Positions 1 to 8,703 of a stretch of 64,000 bases of DNA are shown here, in pieces (the stretch's first letter is position 1; every line of letters starts with the position of its first letter). Where the stretch lies: the NCBI RefSeq assembly GCF_020686965.1, contig NZ_JAJEPS010000008.1, positions 79,644 to 143,643 on the forward strand. Reading direction: 5' to 3'. Origin of the DNA: Hominiventricola filiformis. GTDB taxonomy: Bacteria; Bacillota; Clostridia; Lachnospirales; Lachnospiraceae. A program made the translations under genes and the position numbers. The notes beneath the pieces are model-generated. The model did no database searches. It saw only the letters and a program-made list of their open reading frames with translations, and was not told the DNA's origin.

Positions 1-2
1 AG

Positions 3-1511
3 ATCTATTACATTGCAGACGATACCCATACCATTACAATCGGTGCGACACGTTCCGGAAAGACAAGGACACTGGTATTGCAGTCCATCTGTCTGATGGC
101 GCTTGCAGGAGAAAGTATGGTGATCAGTGATCCAAAGGCAGAACTCTATCAGTATGCCGCCATCTTATTGGAAAAGCTGGGATATGATGTCATCTGTATC
201 GACTTTAAAAATCCAGAAAAGAGTACCAGATATAATCTGTTGCAGCCGATCATTGATGCAGTGAACCGAAATGAGATGGATAAGGCAGAAATGTATGCGT
301 GGGACATTACCAATATTCTGGTCGGTGATAACACCAGCAATGAGAAGATCTGGGAAAATGGAGAAAAGTCCACGATTGCGGCAGCGATTCTATGTGTCGT
401 GGTGGATAATGCAAAGCGGCCAGAGTATCAGAACCTGACAAATGTTTACTGGTTCGTTGCAGAGATGTGTAAAGCAGTAGGGAATAAGGCCCCAATGCAG
501 GAGTATGTGAAGAAACTGAAACCGGGGCATCCGGCCAGAGCGTTGTTATCCATTTCGGATGTTGCACCAAGCCGTACCAAAGGAAGTTTTTATACTTCTG
601 CACTTACCACGCTCCGGTTATTTACATCGAGGGCAGTTTATTCCATTACCAGCCACAGTGATTATGATATTGCAGATATTGGAAAGAGGAAGCAGGCATT
701 GTTCTTTATCCTGCCAGATGAAAAAACGACCTATTATCCGATTGCAAGCCTTATGGTATCACAGCTCTATGAGCTGTTGGTTCACCAGTCAGATGAAAGA
801 GGCGGAAGGTTGTTAAATCGTGTGAATTTTGTACTGGAAGAATTTGGTAACTTCACAAAGATCAATGACCTGACGAATAAACTGACCGTTGCAGGCGGAC
901 GAGGTATGCGGTTTCATTTCTTCCTGCAAAGTTTTGAACAGCTTACAGAGAAGTACAGTAAGGAGACAGCAGCCATTGTCAAATCCAACTGCCAAAGCTG
1001 GGTCTATTTGCAGGCAGATGATAAGGAAACGCTGTCAGAAATCTGTGAAAAACTTGGCAAATATACCTGTTCTGCATATCAGCTTTCCAGCCAGCACGGA
1101 AAGTATGTCAATCCATCGTCAAGCAGCTCTATCAGCCTAGTGGCAAGAGATTTGCTAACAACAGATGAGATAAGACGTGTATCAAGGCCTTATCAGATCG
1201 TGGTGTCCCGTTCCCACCCTGCCATGATGCTTTCACCAGATCTGTCAAAATGGTATTTTAATCAGATGCTTGGACTTGGGGATAAGGAACATAATCGAAA
1301 AGTCAGGGAAGAACGGGAAAGAAAGCGTCCTATTATCAGTGATTTTAAAGGTGAGATACCTCTTTGGAATATATGGGTGTATTACATGAAGGACCTGATG
1401 ATGAAGGAACAGCAGAAACAACAGGGAATGCCTATGCCCGTACAGCCAGGTTCCCTGTTCTCAGAAAAATTTATGCGGAGAGGAGTAAAGACAGAAAGTG
1501 AAGAAGATTAA
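3..1511 (+). CDS. VirD4/TraG-family type IV coupling ATPase (5' partial)
   Basis: This is the conjugative coupling protein, a membrane-anchored ATPase that hands the relaxase-DNA complex to the T4SS channel. The frame is open from base 3, so the gene starts upstream of the window and lacks its N-terminal membrane anchor here. The Walker A motif GATRSGKT is encoded at 42-65, before the first possible TTG start at 78, which shows that the TTG is not the real start. A Walker B-like FVLEEFGN follows near 830-855, and the order and spacing fit TraG/VirD4. The C-terminus is basic and then Met/Gln-rich. The next gene overlaps its end by 14 bases, which indicates one operon. Confidence 0.93.
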   Translation: MYYIADDTHTITIGATRSGKTRTLVLQSICLMALAGESMVISDPKAELYQYAAILLEKLGYDVICIDFKNPEKSTRYNLLQPIIDAVNRNEMDKAEMYAWDITNILVGDNTSNEKIWENGEKSTIAAAILCVVVDNAKRPEYQNLTNVYWFVAEMCKAVGNKAPMQEYVKKLKPGHPARALLSISDVAPSRTKGSFYTSALTTLRLFTSRAVYSITSHSDYDIADIGKRKQALFFILPDEKTTYYPIASLMVSQLYELLVHQSDERGGRLLNRVNFVLEEFGNFTKINDLTNKLTVAGGRGMRFHFFLQSFEQLTEKYSKETAAIVKSNCQSWVYLQADDKETLSEICEKLGKYTCSAYQLSSQHGKYVNPSSSSSISLVARDLLTTDEIRRVSRPYQIVVSRSHPAMMLSPDLSKWYFNQMLGLGDKEHNRKVREERERKRPIISDFKGEIPLWNIWVYYMKDLMMKEQQKQQGMPMPVQPGSLFSEKFMRRGVKTESEED

Positions 1512-1845
1512 CTGGAAAAAGAAATGCAGGGCGGCAGGCCGTATGGCGATTGCCGCTCTTACTATGTTCTTCCTGAAAGCGAATACCGTGTATGCCAGCG
1601 GAATCAGTCAAAGCAAGCTGGCAACAGGAACACAGAAACTCATCGGAGATGCGACCTCATGGCTCATGATCTTAGCACCAGTCGTTGCAGGACTTCTGAT
1701 TATCTATTTCTGTATTCGAAGAAGTGCTGCGGATGAGATGGACCAGAAGAAGTGGAACAACAGAATCGTGGTTGCCATTGTGTCCTGTATCGGAGCAGTC
1801 ATTGGAAGTGCCACACTCAATATCATTATTGGATATTACCAGTAA
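1498..1845 (+). CDS. VirB2/TrbC-like small conjugal membrane protein
   Basis: A 115-residue protein starts at GTG 1498 behind AGGAG and overlaps the coupling-protein gene. A basic N-terminus and a hydrophobic segment ending near an Ala-Ser-Gly site (residues about 15-36) resemble a signal peptide. Two further membrane segments (about 55-73 and 90-112) are separated by a charged loop. This layout matches VirB2/TrbC-type conjugative pilins or channel subunits, and the gene stands where such a subunit is expected, next to VirD4. The family assignment rests on topology and position, because no sharp motif is present. Confidence 0.6.
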   Translation: MKKINWKKKCRAAGRMAIAALTMFFLKANTVYASGISQSKLATGTQKLIGDATSWLMILAPVVAGLLIIYFCIRRSAADEMDQKKWNNRIVVAIVSCIGAVIGSATLNIIIGYYQ

Positions 1846-1878
1846 AATAACACTATCCAATCATGGGAAAGGAAAAGA

Positions 1879-2196
1879 ATGGATAAGAACCAAAATGAAG
1901 CGCAGGGACAGGCAGAATTAGAACTAAACGATGACCAGATTGCCAGAAATGATGAGGTATGTAATGCGGTATTTGAGTTGTGCAAAGTCCTAACAGAAAA
2001 TCAGGAATTAGAGTGGGACATGGAGTATATCGGGGATATTGCAGATTATGCTTCAAATGCACTAACACTCTCTGGGATGAAGGTTAGATATCCAGCAGTT
2101 GTTACCTGCAAAGATGGCAGTCAGTATATTGAAGAATATGTGAACTGTGAAACCAATCTGGCGGAAGAATCTCTGAATGCAGGAGAAGAACGTTAG
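1879..2196 (+). CDS. Acidic hypothetical protein of the ICE
   Basis: A 105-residue, strongly acidic, Glu/Asn-rich soluble protein starts at ATG 1879 behind GGAAAGGAAAAG. It has no signal peptide or membrane segment. I do not recognise the family. It sits 33 bases after the VirB2-like gene and 41 bases before the pilin-like gene in the same direction, so it is co-transcribed with transfer genes. Its small size and charge would suit an accessory or regulatory protein, but the sequence does not show a function. Confidence 0.7.
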   Translation: MDKNQNEAQGQAELELNDDQIARNDEVCNAVFELCKVLTENQELEWDMEYIGDIADYASNALTLSGMKVRYPAVVTCKDGSQYIEEYVNCETNLAEESLNAGEER

Positions 2197-2237
2197 AGTA
2201 AACCTATTAACGAAACCAAATCTGAAAGGAAAAAATT

Positions 2238-2492
2238 ATGATGAAAAAAATTAATGAAACCATGAACCACATGACAGTAACCGCTTATGTAAAAGGAAAC
2301 CAGATGAAGAACAAAGTAGCAGATATCCTTCGCAGAAAAGAAGGGGAAGGATTTGTGGATACCGCATTAAAAATCCTGATTTCTGTTGTGGTTGGAGCGT
2401 TACTCTTAGCAGGTCTTTATACCTTATTCAAAGACAACATCCTTCCTACCCTTACCCAGAGAATCACGAACCTGTTCAACTACCGTGGATAG
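2238..2492 (+). CDS. Small pilin-like membrane protein with GEGFVD motif
   Basis: An 84-residue protein with a basic N-terminal half, then GEGFVDTA (residues 36-43) leading straight into one hydrophobic helix (about 44-64) and a short polar tail. A Gly followed by a hydrophobic residue and an acidic residue a few positions later, directly before a single helix, is how Flp/Tad prepilins look to their peptidase. A very similar GEGYIDVA occurs in the protein at 11918, and a prepilin peptidase is encoded at 6443. I infer that this is a candidate major pilin. It resembles small proteins of clostridial conjugative elements usually annotated only as domains of unknown function. The SD AAAGGAAAAA precedes ATG 2238. 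Confidence 0.65.
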   Translation: MMKKINETMNHMTVTAYVKGNQMKNKVADILRRKEGEGFVDTALKILISVVVGALLLAGLYTLFKDNILPTLTQRITNLFNYRG

Positions 2493-2568
2493 TTAGGACC
2501 AAGATACACAGTCTGCCGGATTGCATATGCATCCGGCAGTATTCATGTAAAAGAAGGGAGATTACAAT

Positions 2569-2847
2569 TTGAAGATTACAGCAAAGATCACAAAGACATT
2601 TGAAGATGCTGGAAAGCTGAAAGCCTTTGCTACGATTTGCCTTGCAGATGCGTTCCTTGTGACAGGGGTAAGAATCGTAGAGTGTGAAAAGGGACTTACG
2701 GTATTTATGCCGAGCATGAAGGATAAAGAGGATGAGTACAGAGATGTTTGTTTCCCAATCAAGGCAGAAATGCGAACCCAGATCAATAACACGGTGCTGA
2801 ATGCCTATGATGCGAGCTTAAAAGAAAATGAAGCGGATGAGGAATAA
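2569..2847 (+). CDS. SpoVG-like protein
   Basis: A 92-residue protein starts at TTG 2569 behind AAGAAGGGAG. The opening (MKITAKITKTF), the central LADAFLVTGVRIVE and the later FPIKAEMRTQI match the fold and length of SpoVG, a small nucleic-acid-binding regulator first known from sporulation. The family is often carried on clostridial conjugative elements, where its role is not settled. It lies between the pilin-like gene and the VirB6-like gene in the same direction. The acidic C-terminal tail (KENEADEE) is typical of the family's variable end. Confidence 0.75.
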   Translation: MKITAKITKTFEDAGKLKAFATICLADAFLVTGVRIVECEKGLTVFMPSMKDKEDEYRDVCFPIKAEMRTQINNTVLNAYDASLKENEADEE

Positions 2848-2883
2848 GCACTGTGTAAAAGGCGTACCGGGAGGTGAGATTGT

Positions 2884-3726
2884 TTGGAAGTGATACTGGT
2901 ACTGCTGATTGTTGCAGTATTAAATGGAGCAATCGTTTACATTGATGAAATGCTTCAGGAACTTGTGCCAATGACACTGTATGCTGACCAGTATATGCTG
3001 GCAGCAAATGGTGGAAGCATGGTGGATGTGCTGTTTGACATTATGCTTGGCTTTGGTATTTCGCTCATTATCCTGAAATTCTTGAAAAAAGGGTTTGAGT
3101 GCTATGTCATGTGGACGGATGGTGACCCGGATTCAGAACCGGTAGGACTTGTCGTGCGGTTCATGCAGGCAATGGTGGTGGCAGTCTGTTTTCCAGTGAT
3201 GTATGGCTGGATGGGAGAAATCGCAGAAGATCTGATCGACCAGCTGATGACGGCAATCGGAGCATCCACAGAGTATGACTGGCAGACCTGGGTCAATGGC
3301 ATTTCTACGCTTGGACTGACAACAGCGATCTTTGGGCTTATCTTTATTATCTGCTATTTCATGCTGTACTTTCAGTTCCTGATGAGAGGATTGGAAATCA
3401 TGATCCTTCGTATCGGTATGCCCATGGCCTGTGTAGGACTTCTGGATAATGATAAAGGTGTATTTAAGACTTACATCAATAAGTTCTTTCAGAGCACCCT
3501 TGCAGTGGTCATTCAGATATGCCTTTGCAAGCTGGGTGTCGGAATGATGCTAAATATCGGGATCAATATGAATGTGTTCTGGGGACTGGCCTGTATGGTG
3601 CTTGCCATTAAGACACCGGCATTCCTAAGAGATTTCCTGATACCGACGACCGGAGGCGGTGGCGCAATCAACAATATTTATCATTCTGTAAGGCTGGTAG
3701 GTATGGCAAAGAATCTGGCGAAGTAG
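2884..3726 (+). CDS. VirB6/TrbL-like polytopic conjugal transfer protein
   Basis: A 280-residue membrane protein starts at TTG 2884 behind GGGAGGTGAG. It has about six hydrophobic segments: residues about 1-18, 45-68, 95-115, 140-165, 175-200 and 215-245. The C-terminus is Gly-rich (TTGGGGA). Length, topology and place between the coupling protein and VirB3/VirB4 fit the VirB6/TrbL inner-membrane channel component. The start directly follows the SpoVG-like gene (36-base gap), and the next gene begins 9 bases after its stop. Confidence 0.75.
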   Translation: MEVILVLLIVAVLNGAIVYIDEMLQELVPMTLYADQYMLAANGGSMVDVLFDIMLGFGISLIILKFLKKGFECYVMWTDGDPDSEPVGLVVRFMQAMVVAVCFPVMYGWMGEIAEDLIDQLMTAIGASTEYDWQTWVNGISTLGLTTAIFGLIFIICYFMLYFQFLMRGLEIMILRIGMPMACVGLLDNDKGVFKTYINKFFQSTLAVVIQICLCKLGVGMMLNIGINMNVFWGLACMVLAIKTPAFLRDFLIPTTGGGGAINNIYHSVRLVGMAKNLAK

Positions 3727-3735
3727 GAGGCGGCT

Positions 3736-3942
3736 ATGACACTTGATGATATTTCAAATGCAATCATCGCCCTAATCAGGGTGGGTGCAGGCTTCCGCTT
3801 CGTTTATTGTATGGTGCGACTGGAAAGTGCAGAAGAGGAAGCCACACAGTACAGGAAAAGAGCAAAGAATACAGTGCTGTTCTATATCATAGCGGAAAGT
3901 ATCTGGCAGATCAAAGATATTATTCTGTACTACTATTCGTGA
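3736..3942 (+). CDS. Small membrane protein of the transfer operon
   Basis: A 68-residue protein starts at ATG 3736 behind AGGAGGCGGC. It has two weakly hydrophobic segments (about 8-27 and 47-66) joined by a charged stretch (ESAEEEATQYRKRAK). I do not recognise it. It stands between the VirB6-like and PrgI/VirB3-like genes. Its stop overlaps a GTG that could start the next gene (GTGA), so translational coupling is likely. A structural role in the T4SS membrane complex is an inference from position. Confidence 0.65.
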   Translation: MTLDDISNAIIALIRVGAGFRFVYCMVRLESAEEEATQYRKRAKNTVLFYIIAESIWQIKDIILYYYS

Positions 3943-4283
3943 GGCAGAAAGGAGGAACTACGGAACGGGAAGGCTGGGCGCTTTATATCCCAAGTGGAGT
4001 AAAGACGGATAATGAGTTATTCAATGGGTTTGGAAAAAGGGAACTGATGCAGAGTGTCATCGGTTCCCTTTTTGGCGGAGCACTTGCAGCCGTCATATGG
4101 CTTTTTAGCAGGAACGTAGCATTTACAGTGGTCATGGTATTAACTGCGATCTTTGGTTCAGTCATGATGTGTACAAAAGATCAGAACAACCAGAGCGTAG
4201 TAGATCAGATAGGCAACATGATACGTTTTGCAAAGAGCCAGCAGATATACCCTTACCGCGCACTTAGCGAGTGGGGAGAATGA
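3939..4283 (+). CDS. PrgI/VirB3-like T4SS membrane protein
   Basis: The protein opens with a short polar part (WALYIPSGVKTDNELF) and then FGKRELMQSVIG, two adjacent membrane helices (about residues 45-85 from the GTG) and a polar tail. This is the PrgI/VirB3 pattern, a small two-helix partner of VirB4. The start is uncertain. GTG 3939 overlaps the previous stop but has no SD. A textbook AAAGGAGG at 3948-3955 stands four bases before an ACG at 3960 that is in frame, where an ATG would give MEREGWALYIP. The true start may be that near-cognate codon or a mutated one. Confidence 0.72.
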   Translation: MRQKGGTTEREGWALYIPSGVKTDNELFNGFGKRELMQSVIGSLFGGALAAVIWLFSRNVAFTVVMVLTAIFGSVMMCTKDQNNQSVVDQIGNMIRFAKSQQIYPYRALSEWGE

Positions 4284-4373
4284 TCCGAATACATGCAATC
4301 TTGTGTGGAAGCTAGACTAAGGCAGACAGAAAAAGAAATGTGAATACCTCTCAAACCATAACAGGAGGTCTGT

Positions 4374-5867
4374 TTGGAATTTTTAGACTTATTTAGTGGA
4401 ATAGGCGGCTTTAGACGAGGATTGGAACGAAGCGGACATAAATGTATTGGACATGTGGAAATTGATAAATATGCAAACAAAAGCTATATGGCTATGTATG
4501 GACTGTCGCATTGTAAATATGGACAATGTGACAAAGATAACTGCTGTAAGATCTGCAAAACGGAGGTGATGGAACACTGTGATGGAAACAAATGTGAAGG
4601 CGAGTGGTTCGCAAAAGATATTAAGCAAATCAGAGCAGGAGAGATTCCAAAAGCTGAAATCTGGACTTTTGGATTTCCTTGCACAGACATTTCCCTGTCA
4701 GGAAAGCGGGCAGGTCTTGAAGGAGAGCGAAGTGGACTTTTTTTTACAGTCGTTGGCCTGCTCAAAAGCACAGATACCGAAAATAAACCCGGCATCCTTA
4801 TCATTGAGAATGTTAAGCATCTGCTGTCAAGCAAGAGAGGCGGGGATTTTACCGCCGTTCTCACTAACCTATGGGAAGCAGGGTATGATGTTGAATGGCA
4901 GTGTGTCAACTCAAAAGATTTCAGAGTGCCACAGCACAGAGAACGAGTGTACCTTGTTGGATATCTTGGAGGAATCCGTGGACGAAAAGTATTTCCTATC
5001 AGCGGATCAAACAGAGCGGTTATTAAAAAAGTTATAGGCGGATACCAGGGCGAGCGCGTCTATGATGGAAACGGATTGTCTGTCACTTTGACTGCATCCG
5101 GTGGCGGTGCTGGTGGAAAGACAGGACTGTATCTTTGTGACACAAAAAAGCCAGAGGAGTGGATGGAGTGCCTGAAAGAAAATGGAGAGGAAGAATGCGG
5201 AGCAAAGAACTATGCAGGATTCTTATCTTATAAAAAGGAACCGGACATGACCAGAATTGCCAGATGTATCGTAGCAAATTATAATTCGGGCATTACCCGG
5301 TTCGGGGAAAGTTCTGGGGTGATGTACTGCAAAGCCTGTGATGAAAAGTGTACACAGAAATGTGTCGAGGCAAGGGCAGCACTTACACCAGACCGCCTGA
5401 ATAAAAGACAGAATGGCAGACGGTTCAAAGAGGATGGAGAACCAGAGTTTACATTAACGACCATTGACCGGCATGGAGTAATGATGCTGCAGTGTCCGTA
5501 TTATACGGGACTGCCTATCAAAGAGGCTACAAAGAAAGGGTATGTCATGGCGCGTCATGGGGATGGAATCAACCTGTCCTATCCAGACAGCGATTACCGC
5601 AGAGGCAGAGTGGGAAAACAGTGTTCACAGACACTTCTCACTGGAGCTAATATGGGAGTTTTAGTGTACTGCCGAATCCGAAAGCTGACACCGAAAGAGT
5701 GTTTCAGATTGCAGGCCTTTGATGATTTTCTGTTTGACAGGGCAAAGGCAGCCGGTGTCAGTGATGCACAGCTCTATAAGCAGGCTGGAAATTCAGTCAC
5801 AGTGAACATTGTATATGAAATCGGTGTGCGCCTGAAGAAGATGGAGGGCTGCATCCATGAAATTTAA
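4374..5867 (+). CDS. DNA (cytosine-5-)-methyltransferase
   Basis: A 497-residue C5-cytosine methyltransferase starts at TTG 4374 behind AGGAGG. It shows motif I (FLDLFSGIGGFRRG, residues 3-16), the catalytic PC motif (FPCTDIS, Cys103), ENV (145-147), the QHRERVYL motif VIII and the terminal QAGNSVTV motif X. It methylates cytosine in a recognition sequence set by the region between motifs VIII and IX. Two Cys-rich insertions are odd: Cys47, 52, 57, 58, 61, 69 and 74 before motif III, and a second cluster (CKACDEKC) in the recognition region. No partner endonuclease is visible, so it more likely protects the element from host restriction. It overlaps the adenine methyltransferase by 11 bases. 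Confidence 0.95.
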   Translation: MEFLDLFSGIGGFRRGLERSGHKCIGHVEIDKYANKSYMAMYGLSHCKYGQCDKDNCCKICKTEVMEHCDGNKCEGEWFAKDIKQIRAGEIPKAEIWTFGFPCTDISLSGKRAGLEGERSGLFFTVVGLLKSTDTENKPGILIIENVKHLLSSKRGGDFTAVLTNLWEAGYDVEWQCVNSKDFRVPQHRERVYLVGYLGGIRGRKVFPISGSNRAVIKKVIGGYQGERVYDGNGLSVTLTASGGGAGGKTGLYLCDTKKPEEWMECLKENGEEECGAKNYAGFLSYKKEPDMTRIARCIVANYNSGITRFGESSGVMYCKACDEKCTQKCVEARAALTPDRLNKRQNGRRFKEDGEPEFTLTTIDRHGVMMLQCPYYTGLPIKEATKKGYVMARHGDGINLSYPDSDYRRGRVGKQCSQTLLTGANMGVLVYCRIRKLTPKECFRLQAFDDFLFDRAKAAGVSDAQLYKQAGNSVTVNIVYEIGVRLKKMEGCIHEI

Positions 5868-6459
5868 CATTCTCTACGTTGACCCACCATGGGCTTATAA
5901 GGTGTATAGCAGGAAAGGACAGGGTAGGTCAGCCGAAAATCATTATCATACCATGAATATTGAAGATATCTATGATCTGGATATAGCTTCGATTGCAGCA
6001 GAGGATTCCATATTGTTCCTGTGGGTAACATTCCCATGCTTGGAACAGGGATTCGAGACCATCCGCAGATGGGGATTTCAGTATAAGACACTGGGATTCT
6101 GCTGGGTAAAACGGTGCAAAAAGCAGACCGAAAAATGGTTCTGGGGACTTGGCTTTTGGACAAGAGCCAACCCAGAACTCTGCCTGATTGCAACGAAAGG
6201 ACACCCGAAGAGGTTCAGTAAAGGTGTACATTGTGTCGTAGATACACCGGTGGAAGCACACAGCAAAAAGCCGGACATTGTAAGAGAACGGATCGTGGAG
6301 CTTGCCGGGAATCTGCCGAGAGTGGAATTATTTGCAAGGCAGAGCTATCCGGGCTGGGTATGCGTAGGAAATGAGATAGATGGAATGGATATCAGAGACA
6401 GCCTGATTCAGTTAAGGGAACGAGAAGAGAAAGGAAGGGACAATGTTATGGATGTTTGA
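5857..6459 (+). CDS. MT-A70-family DNA adenine methyltransferase
   Basis: A 200-residue protein has the catalytic DPPW (residues 9-12), an N-terminal ILYVDPPWAY, a central DSILFLWVTFP and a C-terminal VELFARQSYPGWVCVGNE, all hallmarks of the MT-A70 N6-adenine methyltransferase family. The size matches the short prokaryotic members found on phages and conjugative elements. It overlaps the upstream cytosine methyltransferase and its 3' end overlaps the prepilin peptidase start by 17 bases, so the methylases are built into the transfer operon. A protective role for incoming element DNA is inferred. Confidence 0.93.
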   Translation: MKFNILYVDPPWAYKVYSRKGQGRSAENHYHTMNIEDIYDLDIASIAAEDSILFLWVTFPCLEQGFETIRRWGFQYKTLGFCWVKRCKKQTEKWFWGLGFWTRANPELCLIATKGHPKRFSKGVHCVVDTPVEAHSKKPDIVRERIVELAGNLPRVELFARQSYPGWVCVGNEIDGMDIRDSLIQLREREEKGRDNVMDV

Positions 6460-7012
6460 AAGTAAGGAATATGCAGTCATATTGGCAGCCAGCTTTTTAG
6501 CTGGCCTGCTGATGGATATGATCTTAAAGAAAGTAACAAAGCAGGGAGAAACGAAGTATACAGCTTTTCTATCCGTCTGTATCACGGCAGTTTTTCTTGG
6601 AACATATGGAACAAATGAACATGCGCTTGTCTGTACCTTATTCGGACAGATGCTTTTGTATGCGTCAGAATATGACCTGACCACGCATACTGTACCGGAT
6701 TATGTCCATGTGCTTTTGTTGCTGATTGGATTATTGGAAATACAGTTCGTTCCGGCATTGCTGGGACTTGTACTTGTGCCGCTGCCATTCTTGGCAGCGG
6801 CCCTTTTCAAAGAAGGAAGCATGGGAGGCGCAGACATCAAGCTCATGGCAGCCTGTGGATTTATTATGGGCGTGCAGAAAGGATATATGGCAATGATTGC
6901 AGGTCTTACCCTGGCAGTCATGATACAGAAAGTATATGTAAGGGAATCAGAAAAAGGATTTGCCTTAGTGCCATATTTAAGTATCGGGTGTCTGCTGGCC
7001 ATGCTTTTATAA
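6443..7012 (+). CDS. Prepilin peptidase, A24 family (TadV/CpaA-like)
   Basis: A 189-residue membrane protein with about six hydrophobic segments carries the two aspartates of the A24 aspartic peptidases. Asp78 is in SEYDLTTHTVPD, and Asp131 is in GGAD, a form of the GxGD motif. It lacks the N-terminal methylating domain of PilD, as TadV/CpaA enzymes do. It should cleave prepilins after a Gly at the cytoplasmic face. It opens the Tad cluster and overlaps the MT-A70 gene. Candidate substrates in the same element are the proteins at 2238, 11918 and 12340. Confidence 0.88.
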   Translation: MLWMFESKEYAVILAASFLAGLLMDMILKKVTKQGETKYTAFLSVCITAVFLGTYGTNEHALVCTLFGQMLLYASEYDLTTHTVPDYVHVLLLLIGLLEIQFVPALLGLVLVPLPFLAAALFKEGSMGGADIKLMAACGFIMGVQKGYMAMIAGLTLAVMIQKVYVRESEKGFALVPYLSIGCLLAMLL

Positions 7013-7035
7013 AATCAAAAGTGGAGGAAATCAAA

Positions 7036-7842
7036 TTGAAAAAAATATTACAGAACCGTATCGTGATTGGACTGACCTGTATCATCCTGTCACTTATCAT
7101 TTGTTTTGGACTTACCCCGATGTTCAACAATGCATTGAAATCCAAAGTATCCATTGTGAGAGTCAGCAAAGATATTAAGGAAGGCGACCAGATCACAAAG
7201 GAAATGGTCACCACAGTAGAGGCAGGCGGTTATAATCTGCCAGGCAATGTTGTGTATTTGGAAGAGGATGTAATCGGCAAATATGCAAATACAGATCTAT
7301 ATCCGGGAGACAGCATCCTAACAAGCAAGCTGTCCGATACTCCCATGTTAAAAAATGCCTATTTAAGCAAGCTGAACGGAGAAAACAGGGCGATTTCTAT
7401 CAGTATCAAATCCTTTGCGGCTGGATTGTCCGGGAAGTTGGAAGCTGGGGATATTGTGACTTTGATCGCATCGGATGTAGGAGAGAATCGGGAAACGTTA
7501 GTACCGCCAGAACTGCAATATGTAGAGATTATTGCGACTACCACCAGTACAGGGGCAGACCAAAACGTGCAGGAAGAAACAGAGGATGGGGAAGAACAGG
7601 AGCTTGCATCTGCCATTACAGTGCTTGCAACGCAGGAACAGGCAACACTTTTAGCAGAATTAGAGCAGACTGGAAGTATCCATGCAGCACTGGTCTTTCG
7701 TGGAGACAGTACCACAGCACAAAAGTTCTTAGACGAGCAGAATAAGGTATTAGAAGAACTGCTTGCGAAAGAGGCAGCGGAAACAGAACAGGAGGCCGGA
7801 GCAGAGGAAGAAATCGTGAATGATGATCCGGAAGAGATGTAG
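7036..7842 (+). CDS. cpaB: CpaB/RcpC-like Flp pilus assembly protein
   Basis: I chose TTG 7036 because GGAGG sits 8 bases before it and because the earlier GTG at 6988 lies inside the peptidase gene. This gives 268 residues. There is an N-terminal membrane segment (about 8-25), then a SAF-type domain (VSIVRVSKDIKEGDQITKEM, about 38-57) and an RcpC-like region (ENRAISISIKSFAAGLSGKL). The C-terminus is a Glu-rich tail. CpaB works in the periplasm of Gram-negatives or outside the membrane in Gram-positives, as part of the Tad pilus machine. It lies 23 bases after the prepilin peptidase. Confidence 0.85.
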   Translation: MKKILQNRIVIGLTCIILSLIICFGLTPMFNNALKSKVSIVRVSKDIKEGDQITKEMVTTVEAGGYNLPGNVVYLEEDVIGKYANTDLYPGDSILTSKLSDTPMLKNAYLSKLNGENRAISISIKSFAAGLSGKLEAGDIVTLIASDVGENRETLVPPELQYVEIIATTTSTGADQNVQEETEDGEEQELASAITVLATQEQATLLAELEQTGSIHAALVFRGDSTTAQKFLDEQNKVLEELLAKEAAETEQEAGAEEEIVNDDPEEM

Positions 7843-7861
7843 CAGAAGGAGGCAGTGAGAT

Positions 7862-8692
7862 ATGGAATACGGAAATATGCTTGCAGTAGTGGGCAGCCCC
7901 GGAAGCGGAAAGACAACGATTAGTATCAAAACAGCACAGGAGATAGCAAAGCATCATAAAAACGTCATTGTGGTGTTCGCAGATCCTTTTGTTCCAGTAC
8001 TTCCGTTTGTACTGCCCATGGATGAAGAACAGAAGATATCTTTGGGAGAACTGCTGACACTGCCGACACTGACACAGAACCAGATCTTAAAATCCTGTGT
8101 CACGATACCGGATAGTGAGTATATCAGTGTGATCGGGTATTGTATGGGCGAAAGCCTCTTATCCTATCCGAAAGTCACAAGGGAACGAGCCATTGATTTT
8201 CTTGTAAATCTAAGACACCTTGCAGATTATGTGATCTTGGACTGTACATCCATTTTAGAAGCGGATGTTTTTTCTATCCTTTCCATGGAGATGGCAGATA
8301 AGGTATTGCGGATGGGAACATCCAATCTAAGAGGCATTTCTTACTATCAATCCCATTCGGGAATGATTTCAGGAACCAGTCAGGAAAAATATATCAGTGC
8401 GATTGGAAACTACAAGACAGGTCAGGTATGGGAAGCGGCAGCGGAACAGTATGGCGGCGTGTCGTTTGTTTTTCCTTATGTGGCAGAGCTGGAAAGGCAG
8501 TACGATGAGGCAGTCTTATTTGAAAAGCTGGGTACTAAGGATGCAGTAGCCTTTCAGACTGAGATCAAGAAACTGATAGCGGAAGTCTTTGGACTGCATG
8601 AAAGTGTTCCGGTCAAGGCAAAGTCTGGCGGAGCAGGAAAAAAGAAACTGACAGTCAGAAGTCCGTTTGTCTGGAATAAAGGAGAATTTTAG
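7862..8692 (+). CDS. TadZ/CpaE-like P-loop ATPase
   Basis: A 276-residue cytoplasmic protein has a Walker A motif GSPGSGKTT (residues 11-19), a switch-like aspartate in VVFADPF and a later hydrophobic DYVILDC. This is the ParA/MinD fold found in TadZ/CpaE, which places the Tad machine in the cell. It usually has an N-terminal receiver-like domain, and none is present here. The C-terminus is basic. It lies between cpaB and tadA with gaps of 19 and 11 bases. A second, degenerate member of the family is encoded at 19588. Confidence 0.8.
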   Translation: MEYGNMLAVVGSPGSGKTTISIKTAQEIAKHHKNVIVVFADPFVPVLPFVLPMDEEQKISLGELLTLPTLTQNQILKSCVTIPDSEYISVIGYCMGESLLSYPKVTRERAIDFLVNLRHLADYVILDCTSILEADVFSILSMEMADKVLRMGTSNLRGISYYQSHSGMISGTSQEKYISAIGNYKTGQVWEAAAEQYGGVSFVFPYVAELERQYDEAVLFEKLGTKDAVAFQTEIKKLIAEVFGLHESVPVKAKSGGAGKKKLTVRSPFVWNKGEF

Positions 8693-8703
8693 GAGGGAGC
8701 AGT

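Noticed and set aside
4579..5037. A 152-codon open frame on the plus strand inside the C5-methyltransferase gene
   Set aside because: It is in another frame of a gene with all methyltransferase motifs.
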